Below, piece after piece: positions 1 to 8,281 of a stretch of 64,000 nt of DNA. Source of the DNA: Aeromonas enteropelogenes (GTDB taxonomy: Bacteria; Pseudomonadota; Gammaproteobacteria; Enterobacterales; Aeromonadaceae); contig NZ_CDCG01000004.1 of the NCBI RefSeq assembly GCF_000819845.1, positions 62,001 to 126,000 on the forward strand, read 5' to 3'. Each line of letters starts with the position of its first letter. Position 1 is the stretch's first letter. Below the pieces are notes generated by a model. That model made no database searches and had not been told where the DNA came from. It saw only the letters and a program-made list of their open reading frames with translations. The translations under genes and the position numbers were made by a program.

Positions 1-566
1 CGCAGCTGCACCCGCTCGCTCGCTTCTCCGTTGAGGTCAGCGGCCAGACGCTGGCTGTCAAAGCTGCCCAGCCTGGCGGTGACGCTGGATGCCTGTCCCT
101 TCTGCGGCGTCTTGCTGACCCGGTTGATGATGCCCCCCGTGCTGCCACGGCCGTAGAGCACGGCCGCCGGCCCCTTGAGGACCTCTACCCGCTCTATATT
201 GCCGAGATCCCGGGTGTACTGCATGTCATCGCGAAAACCGTCGAGATAGAAGTCGTTGCTGGCACTGAAGCCACGGATATTGACGCTGTCGAAGCGGGTG
301 TCGCCGCTGGCGTTGACCCCGGGAATGCCGCTCAGGGCCTCGCTCAGGGTGGGCTGGCCAAAGGCAGTCAGCTCGCTGGCCGAGACGCTGTCGATGGTCT
401 GGGGGACCAGCTTGGCCGGGGTATTGGTGCGGGTGGCGGTGGCTACCTCTTGATGCTGGGTGCGTTTGCCTACCACTGTCAGGGTTTCATCGGCGGCCTG
501 AGCCTGAAACGCCGAGCCAAACAGAGCCAGCGAAACCAGGGTTCTGCGAAAATGAGGGTGCTGCAT
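1..566 (-). CDS. TonB-dependent siderophore receptor, N-terminal part (cut by window edge)
   Basis: Reading the minus strand from the ATG at 564-566 gives a signal peptide (about residues 1-24, ending AQA before ADETLTVVGK) followed by the plug domain of a TonB-dependent outer-membrane receptor. Visible plug signatures are VNIRGF, FYLDGFRDD and VEVLKGPAAVLYGRGSTGG. These fit the siderophore-receptor branch that imports ferric chelates using TonB-ExbBD energy. About 188 residues lie in the window and the beta barrel lies beyond base 1. A Fur box sits about 90 bp upstream, which supports iron regulation. The substrate cannot be told from the plug alone. Confidence 0.88.
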   Translation of the reverse strand, partial: MQHPHFRRTLVSLALFGSAFQAQAADETLTVVGKRTQHQEVATATRTNTPAKLVPQTIDSVSASELTAFGQPTLSEALSGIPGVNASGDTRFDSVNIRGFSASNDFYLDGFRDDMQYTRDLGNIERVEVLKGPAAVLYGRGSTGGIINRVSKTPQKGQASSVTARLGSFDSQRLAADLNGEASERVQL

Positions 567-657
567 GTTCAATGTTGATTCTCTAAATGTCGACCGAACG
601 GCCTGAACTTGTTGATTTAGTTGTAATTAATTTTGACCCACACAAATTGGATCGCAA

Positions 658-672
658 TGATATTGATTTTCA
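658..672 (-). promoter_or_regulatory. Fur box upstream of the TonB receptor
   Basis: The 15-mer TGATATTGATTTTCA matches the 7-1-7 Fur consensus TGATAATnATTATCA at 12 of 14 defined positions. It lies 92 bp upstream of the receptor start in an AT-rich stretch that can hold its promoter. Iron repression of a siderophore receptor is the expected role. Confidence 0.7.
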
Positions 673-732
673 TTTATGTGGCAAGTGAATTTGGGGAGAT
701 AACGGGGGCGTTCGACGAAGGGTGAGATGAGT

Positions 733-781
733 GGATAAAAAGGAAAGGTGCATCCAGCCCCCTGCGCAGGAGGCCGGATGC
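733..781 (-). terminator. Terminator of the acyltransferase gene
   Basis: Read on the minus strand, GCATCC and GGATGC (outer arms 750-755 and 776-781) enclose a GC-rich inner stem, followed by a T-rich tract (T's opposite 735-746). It lies just after the acyltransferase stop and separates it from the receptor gene downstream. Confidence 0.6.
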
Positions 782-787
782 CGAGGG

Positions 788-1825
788 TCAACGGATATGC
801 AGCAAGCGGACGGTGAATACGTTGCTGGATAACAGTCCATAGGCCAGCAGAGAAGCACCGAGCAGCAGCGGCACCTTGGTGATCTCCCACAGGAGGGACG
901 CCTCCTGCGGGCCGAATACGAACAGCCACACCACCAGGATCATGTGCAGGCAATAGAGTCCGAGCACCTTGGGGGCCTGGCGTTCCAGCCAACTGCCACG
1001 TCCCCAATCCGGGTTGGCCAGCAGCAGGCCAAACAGACCGAGAGCCCAGGGCACGGAACCGTGCAGAAAATCGTGGCGAGTGAGCGGTACCTGCGCCAGC
1101 TGATTGAGGGCGATAGCCTCCAGCGCATAGAGCCCCAGCCCCATGACCACCAGTCGGCGGCTCATCCGTGTCGTGGGTTGCCAGGCTCGCGCGCGCAGCC
1201 TGGCCCCCAGAGCGACGAACAGCAGGGAGAAGAAGGGGCCGTTGCGGGTCAGGATGGGCCACTCGGCCCCCAGCAAGGGCTTGGCATAGGAACCGCCCAG
1301 CAGCGCCAGCAGATAGAGCAGGGCGCCTAAATAGAGTGCCAGCGCCGGTTTGCCCAGCCACTGGCACAGCGCCAGAATGCCCACGGCCAGCACCAAGGCG
1401 GGCAGGAACCAGAGGTGGATCATGCCGCCGACCAGCCAGTCGTTGAGGGGATCGCCGAGCTGGAATTGCCACTGCCCGCGCAGGGAGGCCAGATAGCCCT
1501 GATTGACGGCCTCCAAGGGGTTGAACGGCAACAGCAGATAGAGAAGGCTCCAGGCCAGCCAGAGCAGCAGCAGGGGGCGGCAGTAGCGCCAGGCCACGCT
1601 CAGCGGTGCGGCGCCAGTCAGCTTGGGTTGCAGGAAATAACCGGCGCAGAGGAAGAACAGGGGCACGGCGAAGCGGCACAGCTGATTGATGAGCGCGCTG
1701 AGCCAAGGATAGGGAGCGCTCCCCCACAAGTCGGGGTTAAACGGATGGGCGAAGGGAGAGACATGGATGGTCATCACGGCCAGGATGGCCAGCACCCGCC
1801 CGCACTCGATACTGGATATTCGCAT
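788..1825 (-). CDS. Acyltransferase 3 family membrane protein
   Basis: This 345-aa protein opens with RISSIECGRVLAILAVMTIH and continues through about ten hydrophobic segments, the layout of the acyltransferase-3 family (integral membrane O-acyl transferases that modify polysaccharides or lipids). The family's early positively charged and His motif (ECGRV...TIH) is visible at residues 7-22. The gene stands alone with its own terminator, between the siderophore receptor and pbpG. The acceptor is unknown; O-antigen or another surface glycan is plausible from the family only. Confidence 0.82.
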   Translation of the reverse strand: MRISSIECGRVLAILAVMTIHVSPFAHPFNPDLWGSAPYPWLSALINQLCRFAVPLFFLCAGYFLQPKLTGAAPLSVAWRYCRPLLLLWLAWSLLYLLLPFNPLEAVNQGYLASLRGQWQFQLGDPLNDWLVGGMIHLWFLPALVLAVGILALCQWLGKPALALYLGALLYLLALLGGSYAKPLLGAEWPILTRNGPFFSLLFVALGARLRARAWQPTTRMSRRLVVMGLGLYALEAIALNQLAQVPLTRHDFLHGSVPWALGLFGLLLANPDWGRGSWLERQAPKVLGLYCLHMILVVWLFVFGPQEASLLWEITKVPLLLGASLLAYGLLSSNVFTVRLLHIR

Positions 1826-2002
1826 GTTTGCTCGGCGTCACAGGGTTGTGCCGGTACGCTAAAAGAGCCGCTCCATATTTTCAACCAGTTGATTTTACTA
1901 GTGTGAGTCTCGTTGTTGAGTCGTTACGTTTTGTAACCTGAAGGGGGCTGGTGTCCCCCGTGACGAGACCCGGATCCCGTCAGGGGGGCGAGCGTCAGGC
2001 AT

Positions 2003-2028
2003 GAAAAAGCGAGGCATTTGCCTCGCTT
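2003..2028 (-). terminator. Terminator of pbpG
   Basis: GCGAGGCA and TGCCTCGC form an 8-bp stem, followed on the minus strand by a T run (AAAAA at 2004-2008 on the plus strand). It sits 22 bp after the pbpG stop. Confidence 0.75.
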
Positions 2029-2049
2029 CCTGATGTCGTCATGGGGATC

Positions 2050-2961
2050 TTATTGGCTGCTCAGCATGGCATTGCTGTTGGAGGCCAGCGTGGTGCGGCC
2101 CGAGGTCTCCAGCCAGGTCCTGATCCGCTTGGCATCGGCAACCCTGTCATTGGTGGTTTCGGCATTGAGCAACACAATGATCACGGGTTCATGATTGACC
2201 CTGGTCCCCAGCACCAGGCAGCGGCCCGCCTCGCGGATATAACCGGTCTTGGAGAGGGTGAATTCCCACTGCCCCTCGCGGATCAGTCGGTTGGAATTGA
2301 GGTAGTGCAGCTGGCGCTTGTTGGTACGCACATAGCTCTGATCGTCGGTGGAATACTGGCGGATCAGTGGATAGGCGGAGGCGGCGACGGCCAGCTTGGC
2401 GAGATCCTGGGCGGTAGAGACATTGCGCGGATTGAGGCCTGTACTGTCGGCGTAGCGGGTGTTCCACATCCCCAGCATGCGGGCCTTGGCATTCATCGCC
2501 TCGATAAAGGCACGCTGCCCTCCCGGATAGTGGCGGGCGAGGGCCGAGGCGGCGCGGTTTTCCGACGACATCAGGGCGATGTGCAGCATTTCGGCCCGGC
2601 TGAGGCGAGTACCGATGGCCAGTCGTGAGCCCGTGCCCTTGATGCGGTCTATGTCGGCATTGGTGACCGTCAACGTCTCGTTGAGTCGCTGGTTCGCATC
2701 CAGCACCACCAGCGCTGTCATCAGCTTGGTGAGGGAGGCGATGGGCATGACCCGGTTGCCATTGCGCTCGGAGATCACCTCGCCGGTTCTGTGGTTGGCC
2801 ACCACGAAGGCGGCCGAGCTGAGGTTGGGGATGTCCCGTCGTTCGAGAAAGCCGCCGTTACCGTGACCGCTGGCGGAAAAAGGGTTGGCATGGGCACTGT
2901 CCATAGTGGCCGGCAGCATCGCTGCGCCAAGCAACAGGGGGAGGAGGGAACGCATCATCAT
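2050..2961 (-). CDS. pbpG: D-alanyl-D-alanine endopeptidase (PBP7)
   Basis: The 303-aa protein has an export signal (about residues 1-26) and the three motifs of serine penicillin-binding peptidases: SLTK with Ser76 and Lys79, SEN at 133-135, and KTG at 238-240. Family S11 PBP7 cleaves DD cross-links in periplasmic peptidoglycan. Length and motif spacing fit PbpG rather than the larger DacA/DacC carboxypeptidases. Three Met codons in a row at the start leave the exact initiator open by two residues. It is monocistronic, with a strong terminator. Confidence 0.9.
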   Translation of the reverse strand: MMMRSLLPLLLGAAMLPATMDSAHANPFSASGHGNGGFLERRDIPNLSSAAFVVANHRTGEVISERNGNRVMPIASLTKLMTALVVLDANQRLNETLTVTNADIDRIKGTGSRLAIGTRLSRAEMLHIALMSSENRAASALARHYPGGQRAFIEAMNAKARMLGMWNTRYADSTGLNPRNVSTAQDLAKLAVAASAYPLIRQYSTDDQSYVRTNKRQLHYLNSNRLIREGQWEFTLSKTGYIREAGRCLVLGTRVNHEPVIIVLLNAETTNDRVADAKRIRTWLETSGRTTLASNSNAMLSSQ

Positions 2962-3241
2962 GATCTGCTCTACCGGACGAAATTCAGGGATAACTCGCTA
3001 AGTTATATGTCGCGAATTGACGCTTCACAATGCTTCTTGCCTTGATCCTGACAATTTACTGCTTTAAGCCGTCCGTTCAGGGTTTGGGTGGATTTTAGTG
3101 AGTCTTTTTTTGGCGGAAATGATGCGAAAAAGGGACCTCATGATGCTCTTGCGGTCACTGGCGGTATTGCCGAACAAAAAGAGTTTTTGGCAAGGATCCG
3201 GATAGAGGGACGAGAGGGTGCTGAGATAAATGCCGCGTAAT
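2962..3241. other. Intergenic region pbpG-porin, no gene seen
   Basis: About 280 bases between the pbpG start and the porin terminator. It must hold the pbpG promoter on the minus strand. I could not pick a convincing -35/-10 pair. A 66-aa minus-strand frame here begins inside the porin terminator and is unlikely to be real. Confidence 0.5.
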
Positions 3242-3271
3242 AAAAAAGCGCGATGGCAGGCCATCGCGCTT
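3242..3271 (-). terminator. Terminator of the porin gene
   Basis: AGCGCGATGG and CCATCGCGCT form a perfect 10-bp stem. On the minus strand it is followed by a run of six T's. It begins 18 bp after the porin stop codon. Confidence 0.88.
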
Positions 3272-3288
3272 GATGCCGGGAGGCTCGA

Positions 3289-4350
3289 TCAGAAGTCGTA
3301 GCGGGCCGCCAGCTGGAAGTCATCCTGGTTGGCGGTCGCCTTGTTGGCCACGCTGTCCAGGTTGTTGATGCGGTACTCGCCGATCACCCGCAGGTTCTTG
3401 TTGAACTTGTACTGGGCGCCCAGGGTGTAGTAGTCCACGTTGTCCTTCTTGGTGCCGGCCTTGTCCTGCTCCTGCTTGTTCCACAGGGCCATCAGACCGA
3501 AGCCGTTCTCGAAGTTGTAGCCCAGTGCGGCTTCCCAGCCGGTATGGTCGGTGCCGGTGGCCAGAAAGTCACTGCCATCGGCATAGCTCAGGGCGGCATA
3601 GGCGGCCTTGTTGTCGAATTTGGCGGAGATCAGCCACAGCTTGGCATCCTCTTCACCGCTCTTGTCACGCAGGCCGACGTTGTAGGCGGTACCCAGCGAC
3701 AGATTGAACGGGAAGGTGTAGGCCAGGGCAGCGCCATAGGCGGCATCGCTATCCTTGCTGGTGGTCTCTTCGGTGTCACCGCCATCGAACTTGTAGCTGG
3801 TATCGATCTGGAAGCCGTTGAACAGACCGGAGTATTTCAGCACCGAGCCGGCCCGGTTGGTGGCGAAGGTATCGGTCTTGGCGCCCAGCGCATCGTTGCC
3901 ATAGCCATCGGAGAGGGAGACGTCAGTCCAGTCAGCCAGGAAGCCAGGTGCCCCCTTCTGGCGACCGAAGGTGACGCTGCCCCAGTCAGCCCCCACCCCG
4001 GCAAAGGCCAGACGGGTGCGCAGGTTGTCCGAGTTTTCGCTGATGGTCTTCTCGCTGTCGTTGATATACATCTGCACTTCGTACTGGGCCAGCGCCTTCA
4101 GACCCGTGTTGATCTGGGTCTCGGCCTTGGCGCCGAAGCGCACGAACTGGTTGGCGCCCTGCTTGGCACTGTAATCCTTGGTGCCGTTCGGGTTGGTGGC
4201 GTCGACACCTTCCTTCTTGTCCCCGAAGAAGTGGCCGGCATAGATGCGGCCATACAGATCCACCATGGTGGTGTCGTTTTTGTACACTTCAACGGCTTGA
4301 GCCTGGAACGCGGCGGTCAGCGCCATGGCCACTACAGTCAGCTTTTTCAT
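3289..4350 (-). CDS. General outer-membrane porin (OmpC/OmpF/PhoE type)
   Basis: The start is the ATG at 4348-4350 (MKKLTVVAMALTAAF), preceded by AGGGA; an in-frame Met 15 codons upstream would put a non-signal stretch before the signal peptide. The 353-aa product has a signal peptide ending QAQA, then VEVYKNDTTMVDLYGRIYAG, a typical first strand of a trimeric 16-strand porin, and ends in Phe (ARYDF), the usual outer-membrane insertion signal. It should form a diffusion channel for small hydrophilic solutes. A possible Pho box lies upstream, so it may be a phosphate-starvation porin, but the protein sequence does not settle selectivity. Confidence 0.9.
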   Translation of the reverse strand: MKKLTVVAMALTAAFQAQAVEVYKNDTTMVDLYGRIYAGHFFGDKKEGVDATNPNGTKDYSAKQGANQFVRFGAKAETQINTGLKALAQYEVQMYINDSEKTISENSDNLRTRLAFAGVGADWGSVTFGRQKGAPGFLADWTDVSLSDGYGNDALGAKTDTFATNRAGSVLKYSGLFNGFQIDTSYKFDGGDTEETTSKDSDAAYGAALAYTFPFNLSLGTAYNVGLRDKSGEEDAKLWLISAKFDNKAAYAALSYADGSDFLATGTDHTGWEAALGYNFENGFGLMALWNKQEQDKAGTKKDNVDYYTLGAQYKFNKNLRVIGEYRINNLDSVANKATANQDDFQLAARYDF

Positions 4351-4393
4351 CTTAATCCCTTGTGTTGCAAGCTTTTGTTTTAAAGACGGGGCC

Positions 4394-4427
4394 ATGCTAG
4401 GGAGGCGGTGTGACAGCGAGGTGACGA
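4394..4427 (-). promoter_or_regulatory. Possible PhoB-dependent promoter of the porin
   Basis: On the minus strand TCGTCAC, four bases, CTGTCAC, ten bases and TAGCAT occur in order (4421-4427, 4410-4416, 4394-4399). CTGTCAC is a perfect Pho half-site, and the 10-bp distance to the -10 hexamer is that of known pho promoters. The first half-site matches only 4 of 7, so this is tentative. Confidence 0.4.
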
Positions 4428-4523
4428 AGAGATGAAGAGGCGGTGTCAGTTTGATGTCATCTGGATGAATCGCCCCCTTTTCGTGGCGTAGGCGCCACTT
4501 TTATGCGCAAAGGTTTGCCCTTG

Positions 4524-4532
4524 TGGTAGAAT
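4524..4532 (+). promoter_or_regulatory. Likely extended -10 promoter of glpX
   Basis: TGGTAGAAT matches an extended -10 element (TGn plus TATAAT with one mismatch) 37 bp upstream of the glpX start. No good -35 was found at the standard spacing, which is normal for extended -10 promoters. Confidence 0.45.
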
Positions 4533-4569
4533 GCCGCCCGTTTTTCGAGCTCCATAGGTTGGATATGCG

Positions 4570-5580
4570 ATGAGACGTGAACTGGCAATCGAGTTTTCCC
4601 GAGTGACGGAAGCGGCAGCACTGGCTGGCTACAAGTGGCTCGGACGTGGTGACAAAAATATCGCTGACGGGGCGGCCGTTGCGGCCATGCGCCACATTCT
4701 CAACCAGATCGAGATCGATGGTGAGATTGTGATCGGCGAAGGCGAGATCGATGAAGCGCCCATGCTCTACATCGGCGAGAAGGTGGGCACGGGTCACGGT
4801 GACGCGGTGGACATCGCGGTCGACCCCATCGAGGGCACCCGCATGACCGCCATGGGGCAGGCCAATGCGCTGGCGGTGCTGGCGGTCGGTGACAAGGGAT
4901 CCTTCCTCAAGGCCCCCGACATGTACATGGAAAAGCTGATCGTCGGGCCCAAGGCCAAGGGGGTGATCGATCTGGATCAGGCTCTCGAGCTGAACCTGAA
5001 AGCGGTCGCCAAGGCGCTGGGCAAGCCGCTCTCCCGCCTGACCGTCATTACCTTGGCCAAGCCGCGTCACGACAAGGCCATCAAGGAGATGCAGGGTCTG
5101 GGTGTGCGGGTGTTCGCCATCCCTGACGGCGACGTGGCCGCCTCCATCCTCACCTGCCTGCCGGATAGCGAAGTCGACATGCTGTACGGCATCGGTGGTG
5201 CGCCGGAAGGGGTGATTTCCGCGGCGGTGATCCGTGCCCTGGATGGCGACATGCAGGCTCGCCTGGTGCCCCGTCACCGGGTCAAGGGCGACAGCCCGGA
5301 CGTACGCGAACTGGGCGAGCAGGAGATTGCCCGCTGCGAAGCCTTGGGCATCGACGTGAACAAGGTGCTCAAGCTGGAAGACATGGCGAAGAATGACAAC
5401 GTCATCTTCTCCGCCACCGGCATCACCAAGGGGGATCTGCTGGAGGGCATCACCAGCGACGGCATCATGGCGACCACCGAGACCCTGCTGATCCGCGGCA
5501 AGTCCCGTACCATCCGTCGTATCAAGTCGATCCACTATCTGGAGCGTAAAGACAGCGTGGTGCGTGACATCATTCTGTGA
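4570..5580 (+). CDS. glpX: Fructose-1,6-bisphosphatase class II
   Basis: The 336-aa protein begins MRRELAIEFSRVTE and closely follows GlpX of enterobacteria. It contains the metal and substrate site segments EGEIDEAPML (57-66) and DPIEGTR (85-91). GlpX hydrolyses fructose-1,6-bisphosphate to fructose-6-phosphate in gluconeogenesis, using divalent metal in the cytosol. Here it is a single gene with its own terminator and not part of glpFKX as in E. coli. Confidence 0.96.
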   Translation: MRRELAIEFSRVTEAAALAGYKWLGRGDKNIADGAAVAAMRHILNQIEIDGEIVIGEGEIDEAPMLYIGEKVGTGHGDAVDIAVDPIEGTRMTAMGQANALAVLAVGDKGSFLKAPDMYMEKLIVGPKAKGVIDLDQALELNLKAVAKALGKPLSRLTVITLAKPRHDKAIKEMQGLGVRVFAIPDGDVAASILTCLPDSEVDMLYGIGGAPEGVISAAVIRALDGDMQARLVPRHRVKGDSPDVRELGEQEIARCEALGIDVNKVLKLEDMAKNDNVIFSATGITKGDLLEGITSDGIMATTETLLIRGKSRTIRRIKSIHYLERKDSVVRDIIL

Positions 5581-5611
5581 TGCCGATGCATTGAGCCGAC
5601 TGGTTTGCTGC

Positions 5612-5642
5612 AAGCCCGATCGTCGAACGATCGGGCTTTTTC
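5612..5642 (+). terminator. Terminator of glpX
   Basis: AGCCCGATCGT and ACGATCGGGCT form an 11-bp stem followed by TTTTTC, 31 bp after the glpX stop. Confidence 0.9.
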
Positions 5643-5738
5643 ATGTCTGCCCGCTACTTTTGTCGATCGGCTTGGGCTATGGTGGCGGCACGGACCAGTT
5701 GGCATGGTGCCGGGTTAACGGCCACGGGAGGTGGTGAT

Positions 5739-5990
5739 ATGGAGTGTCGTGCCGGTTGCGCTGCCTGTTGCATCGCCCCCAGCATCAGCAGCGCGATTCC
5801 GGGCATGCCTGACGGCAAGCCGGCCGGAGTGCCTTGCGTGCAGCTCGACGAGCATCTGGGTTGCAAGATCTTCGAGTCGCCGGAGCGCCCTGCCGTGTGC
5901 GGTGGCTTTCGCCCGATGGCGGATGTGTGCGGCAGCCACAGGGCCGAGGCCATCTGGCTGATCGGCGAGCTGGAGCGGCTGACGAGCTGA
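5739..5990 (+). CDS. YkgJ/UPF0153-type cysteine-cluster protein
   Basis: The start at 5739 is preceded by GGGAGG at good spacing; an upstream in-frame ATG at 5643 lies in the glpX terminator. The 83-aa product starts [17 protein letters not shown] and so carries the family's CxxGCxxCC-type cluster, with further cysteines at VPCVQL, LGCKIF, AVCGGF and DVCGS. The family is thought to bind zinc or iron; no reaction is established. Free-standing small gene between glpX and the hem operon. Confidence 0.8.
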   Translation: MECRAGCAACCIAPSISSAIPGMPDGKPAGVPCVQLDEHLGCKIFESPERPAVCGGFRPMADVCGSHRAEAIWLIGELERLTS

Positions 5991-6011
5991 GTTCTGAACA
6001 GAGTCGCAGAT

Positions 6012-6041
6012 AAAAAAGAGGCCGCATCATGCGGCCTCTTG
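6012..6041 (-). terminator. Terminator of the hemCDXY operon
   Basis: AGAGGCCGCA and TGCGGCCTCT form a perfect 10-bp stem with a 3-nt loop. On the minus strand a T-run follows. It lies 17 bp after the hemY stop. Confidence 0.88.
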
Positions 6042-6057
6042 CGTTGCTCTTTGCCGA

Positions 6058-7221
6058 TCAGATCCCGGCCAGTGCCAGGGCCTGACGGTAGTACTCGTTG
6101 GCCTTGTTGGTGAGGCGACGCTTGTCCATCAGCTGACCCAGGGCATGGTAGGCGGCAGCGCTCGGAGCCCGGGCCACCTCCTGCTCCAGCAGCTTCTGGG
6201 CCTCGTCCAGCTGGCCGGACAGCAGGTAGAGCTGGGCCAGCGCGGTGTCGGCCTCGGGCTGGCCCTGCATTTTCTGCAGTTGCGCTAGCAGCGGCTGGTA
6301 GTTGTCGAGCTTCAGCCTGGGCAGTCGAGCCAGCAGCTGCGGCATGGCCTGTTTGCGCAGTGCCTCCTGCCACAGGGTGGCTGCCTCGCCATCGGCACCC
6401 AGCTGGCACAGCATGTCGCCGTAGCGCACCAGCAGCTCGGGCTCCAGGCGCAGTTTGCGGGGCAGCTCCTGCCAGGTCGCCTTCAGGGTATCGAGGGACT
6501 CGGCGGCTTGCTGCAGGCGGCCACTCCAGGCTTGTTGCAGCAGATCTTCTTCCTGCTTGGGCGTCAGTTTGCCGACCTTGTGCAGCACCGGGATCAGGTC
6601 GCATAGAGCGCTCCAGTCCTGGCGTGCCTGGTGTACCTGGCGCAGCTGGTCCAGCACCATGGGGTGGCGCGGGTTGAGGGCGTAGACGGACTCCAGGGTT
6701 GCCAGCGCGGTGTCGTACTGGCCCTGTTCGATCTGTAGCTGGGTCTGGGTCAGAGTCAGTGCCAGCTCGGCCTTGGGGTTCTCCTCCTGAGCCTTTTGCA
6801 GATACTGGTCGCGGCGGGCATCGTCACCCCTGGCCTGGGCCGCCTTGGCGGCGCTCAGGTAGTTGAGCAGCGGGGTGTCGCTGTTGCTGGCGCCCTTGAT
6901 GAGCAACTTCTCGGCCTGGCTGTATTGGCCCTCGGCCATCGCTAGGGTGGCGGCCACCGTCTGTTGGTTGGCCTTGCGACGACGACGGGAGCCATACCAG
7001 CCCAGCGTCTTGCGGCGCAGACCGAACACCCGGCCCAGGATCCACTCCACCAGCAGCAGGGCGCCGTAGAAGAGGATCGCCAGGATCACCGCGCTGGTGA
7101 CGGAGGATTCGATGGTGTAGTTGCCAAGGGCAATCAGCACGTAGCCCTTGTTACCCGAGGCTTCCGGGCCAAACATCAGCCCTGCGACCATCACGGCAAC
7201 CAGAATGATTATACGGATCAT
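6058..7221 (-). CDS. hemY: HemY, TPR-containing membrane protein of the haem operon
   Basis: The 387-aa protein has two N-terminal membrane helices (about 1-20 and 38-66) and then tetratricopeptide-like helical repeats (for example LLNYLSAAKAAQARGDDARR and AAAYHALGQLMDKRRL). This is the gammaproteobacterial HemY found at the end of hemCDXY operons. It is unrelated to the Bacillus protoporphyrinogen oxidase of the same name. Its role in haem synthesis is not firmly established; a scaffold or complex-stabilising function is proposed. It begins 10 bp after hemX. Confidence 0.9.
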   Translation of the reverse strand: MIRIIILVAVMVAGLMFGPEASGNKGYVLIALGNYTIESSVTSAVILAILFYGALLLVEWILGRVFGLRRKTLGWYGSRRRRKANQQTVAATLAMAEGQYSQAEKLLIKGASNSDTPLLNYLSAAKAAQARGDDARRDQYLQKAQEENPKAELALTLTQTQLQIEQGQYDTALATLESVYALNPRHPMVLDQLRQVHQARQDWSALCDLIPVLHKVGKLTPKQEEDLLQQAWSGRLQQAAESLDTLKATWQELPRKLRLEPELLVRYGDMLCQLGADGEAATLWQEALRKQAMPQLLARLPRLKLDNYQPLLAQLQKMQGQPEADTALAQLYLLSGQLDEAQKLLEQEVARAPSAAAYHALGQLMDKRRLTNKANEYYRQALALAGI

Positions 7222-7231
7222 GGTGCCCTCC

Positions 7232-8281
7232 TCAGTTGCCGGCCAGAATGCGTTGCAGACGCTCGGTCAGCACCTGTTCCAGCATGGCCTGGGTCTTGAA
7301 CTGATCCGGATAGTCGAACTGGATCTGCTCACCCTTGAGCTTGTCGATCTCGCCCAGCATGTAATGGGTGGCGCTGTTTTCGGTGTCGAAATACTGGTTC
7401 AGCCAGCGCTGGGCCTTGTCCAGGCTGTCTTCATAGAGTGCCTGCTGCTCGCGGTAAACGGCGAGCTGGGCCTGCAGCAGCTTGGTCTTGAGGTTTTCCC
7501 GCAGGAAGATCTCCTGTTGCGGGGAGAGCAGGGCCTCCACGGCGCCATCGCGACGGCGGATAGTGATGAAATTCTCGGTGAACTTGACCCAGTTCTTCTT
7601 CAGGTTGCTTTCCCACTCGTCCGGATTGGTGCTGACCGCCTGATCCGGTTCGGCTTTCGCCTCCGGCATGCTGACGGTGGAGAGGGGCAGCAGCTCGATC
7701 TGATCGGAGAGAGCGGCCAGCTTGAGGGTCAGCCCCTCGCGGTCGATGCGCGGCATTCCCTTGAGCTTGGCGATGTCTTCGGCCAGCGCCTTGCGGATCG
7801 GCATCAGGCTGGGATCGTTGAGGGCGGCGATGCGCTCGTCGGCGTTGCCCAGCAGGGTGATGGCGGAGACGAGGTCATGCTCCAGCCACAGCTTGCGGCC
7901 GGCCATGCGCACCAGGTATTCCGATTCGGCCAGCATCCAGTCATTGGGACGCTTGTCGTTGAGATCCAGCACCCGGTTCTGCAGCCCCTGCATCTCGCCC
8001 TGCAAGCGCTGCTGGGTCTGCTCCAGAGCGGTCAGCTGTTCGGCATCCTTGTTGCTGCTCTGGTCGATTTTGCTGATGGCACTGGCCAGCTGCTGTTTGA
8101 GCTGGGCCAGCTCGGCCTGCTGGGCGACCGCATTCTTGTGGCCGTGCAGATAGAGGCCGCCGGTCAGGCCAAGCGCCAGCAGGATGGCAACACTACCCAG
8201 CACGGCACCGGAGCGGTTCTTGCTGCCATTGGCCGCAGCGGCCGGCTGTGGGGTCACCTGGGATTCTTGTTGTTCTGTCAT
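7232..8281 (-). CDS. hemX: HemX, uroporphyrinogen-III C-methyltransferase-like membrane protein
   Basis: The 349-aa protein has a short basic, Ala-rich N-tail, one membrane helix (about 26-44) and a long coiled coil (about 52-108), then a periplasmic helical domain. It is annotated by family name as a SUMT-like protein, but no SAM-binding methylase motif is visible, so enzyme activity is doubtful. Its ATG overlaps the hemD stop (ATGA), so it is translationally coupled within hemCDXY. Confidence 0.88.
   Translation of the reverse strand: MTEQQESQVTPQPAAAANGSKNRSGAVLGSVAILLALGLTGGLYLHGHKNAVAQQAELAQLKQQLASAISKIDQSSNKDAEQLTALEQTQQRLQGEMQGLQNRVLDLNDKRPNDWMLAESEYLVRMAGRKLWLEHDLVSAITLLGNADERIAALNDPSLMPIRKALAEDIAKLKGMPRIDREGLTLKLAALSDQIELLPLSTVSMPEAKAEPDQAVSTNPDEWESNLKKNWVKFTENFITIRRRDGAVEALLSPQQEIFLRENLKTKLLQAQLAVYREQQALYEDSLDKAQRWLNQYFDTENSATHYMLGEIDKLKGEQIQFDYPDQFKTQAMLEQVLTERLQRILAGN

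Noticed and set aside
627..1727. 366-aa minus-strand frame overlapping the acyltransferase gene
   Set aside because: Same strand but another frame; its Arg/Ala/Pro-rich translation is typical of a frame-shifted shadow.
3064..3264. 66-aa minus-strand frame between porin and pbpG
   Set aside because: It starts inside the porin terminator, has no ribosome site and no recognisable features.
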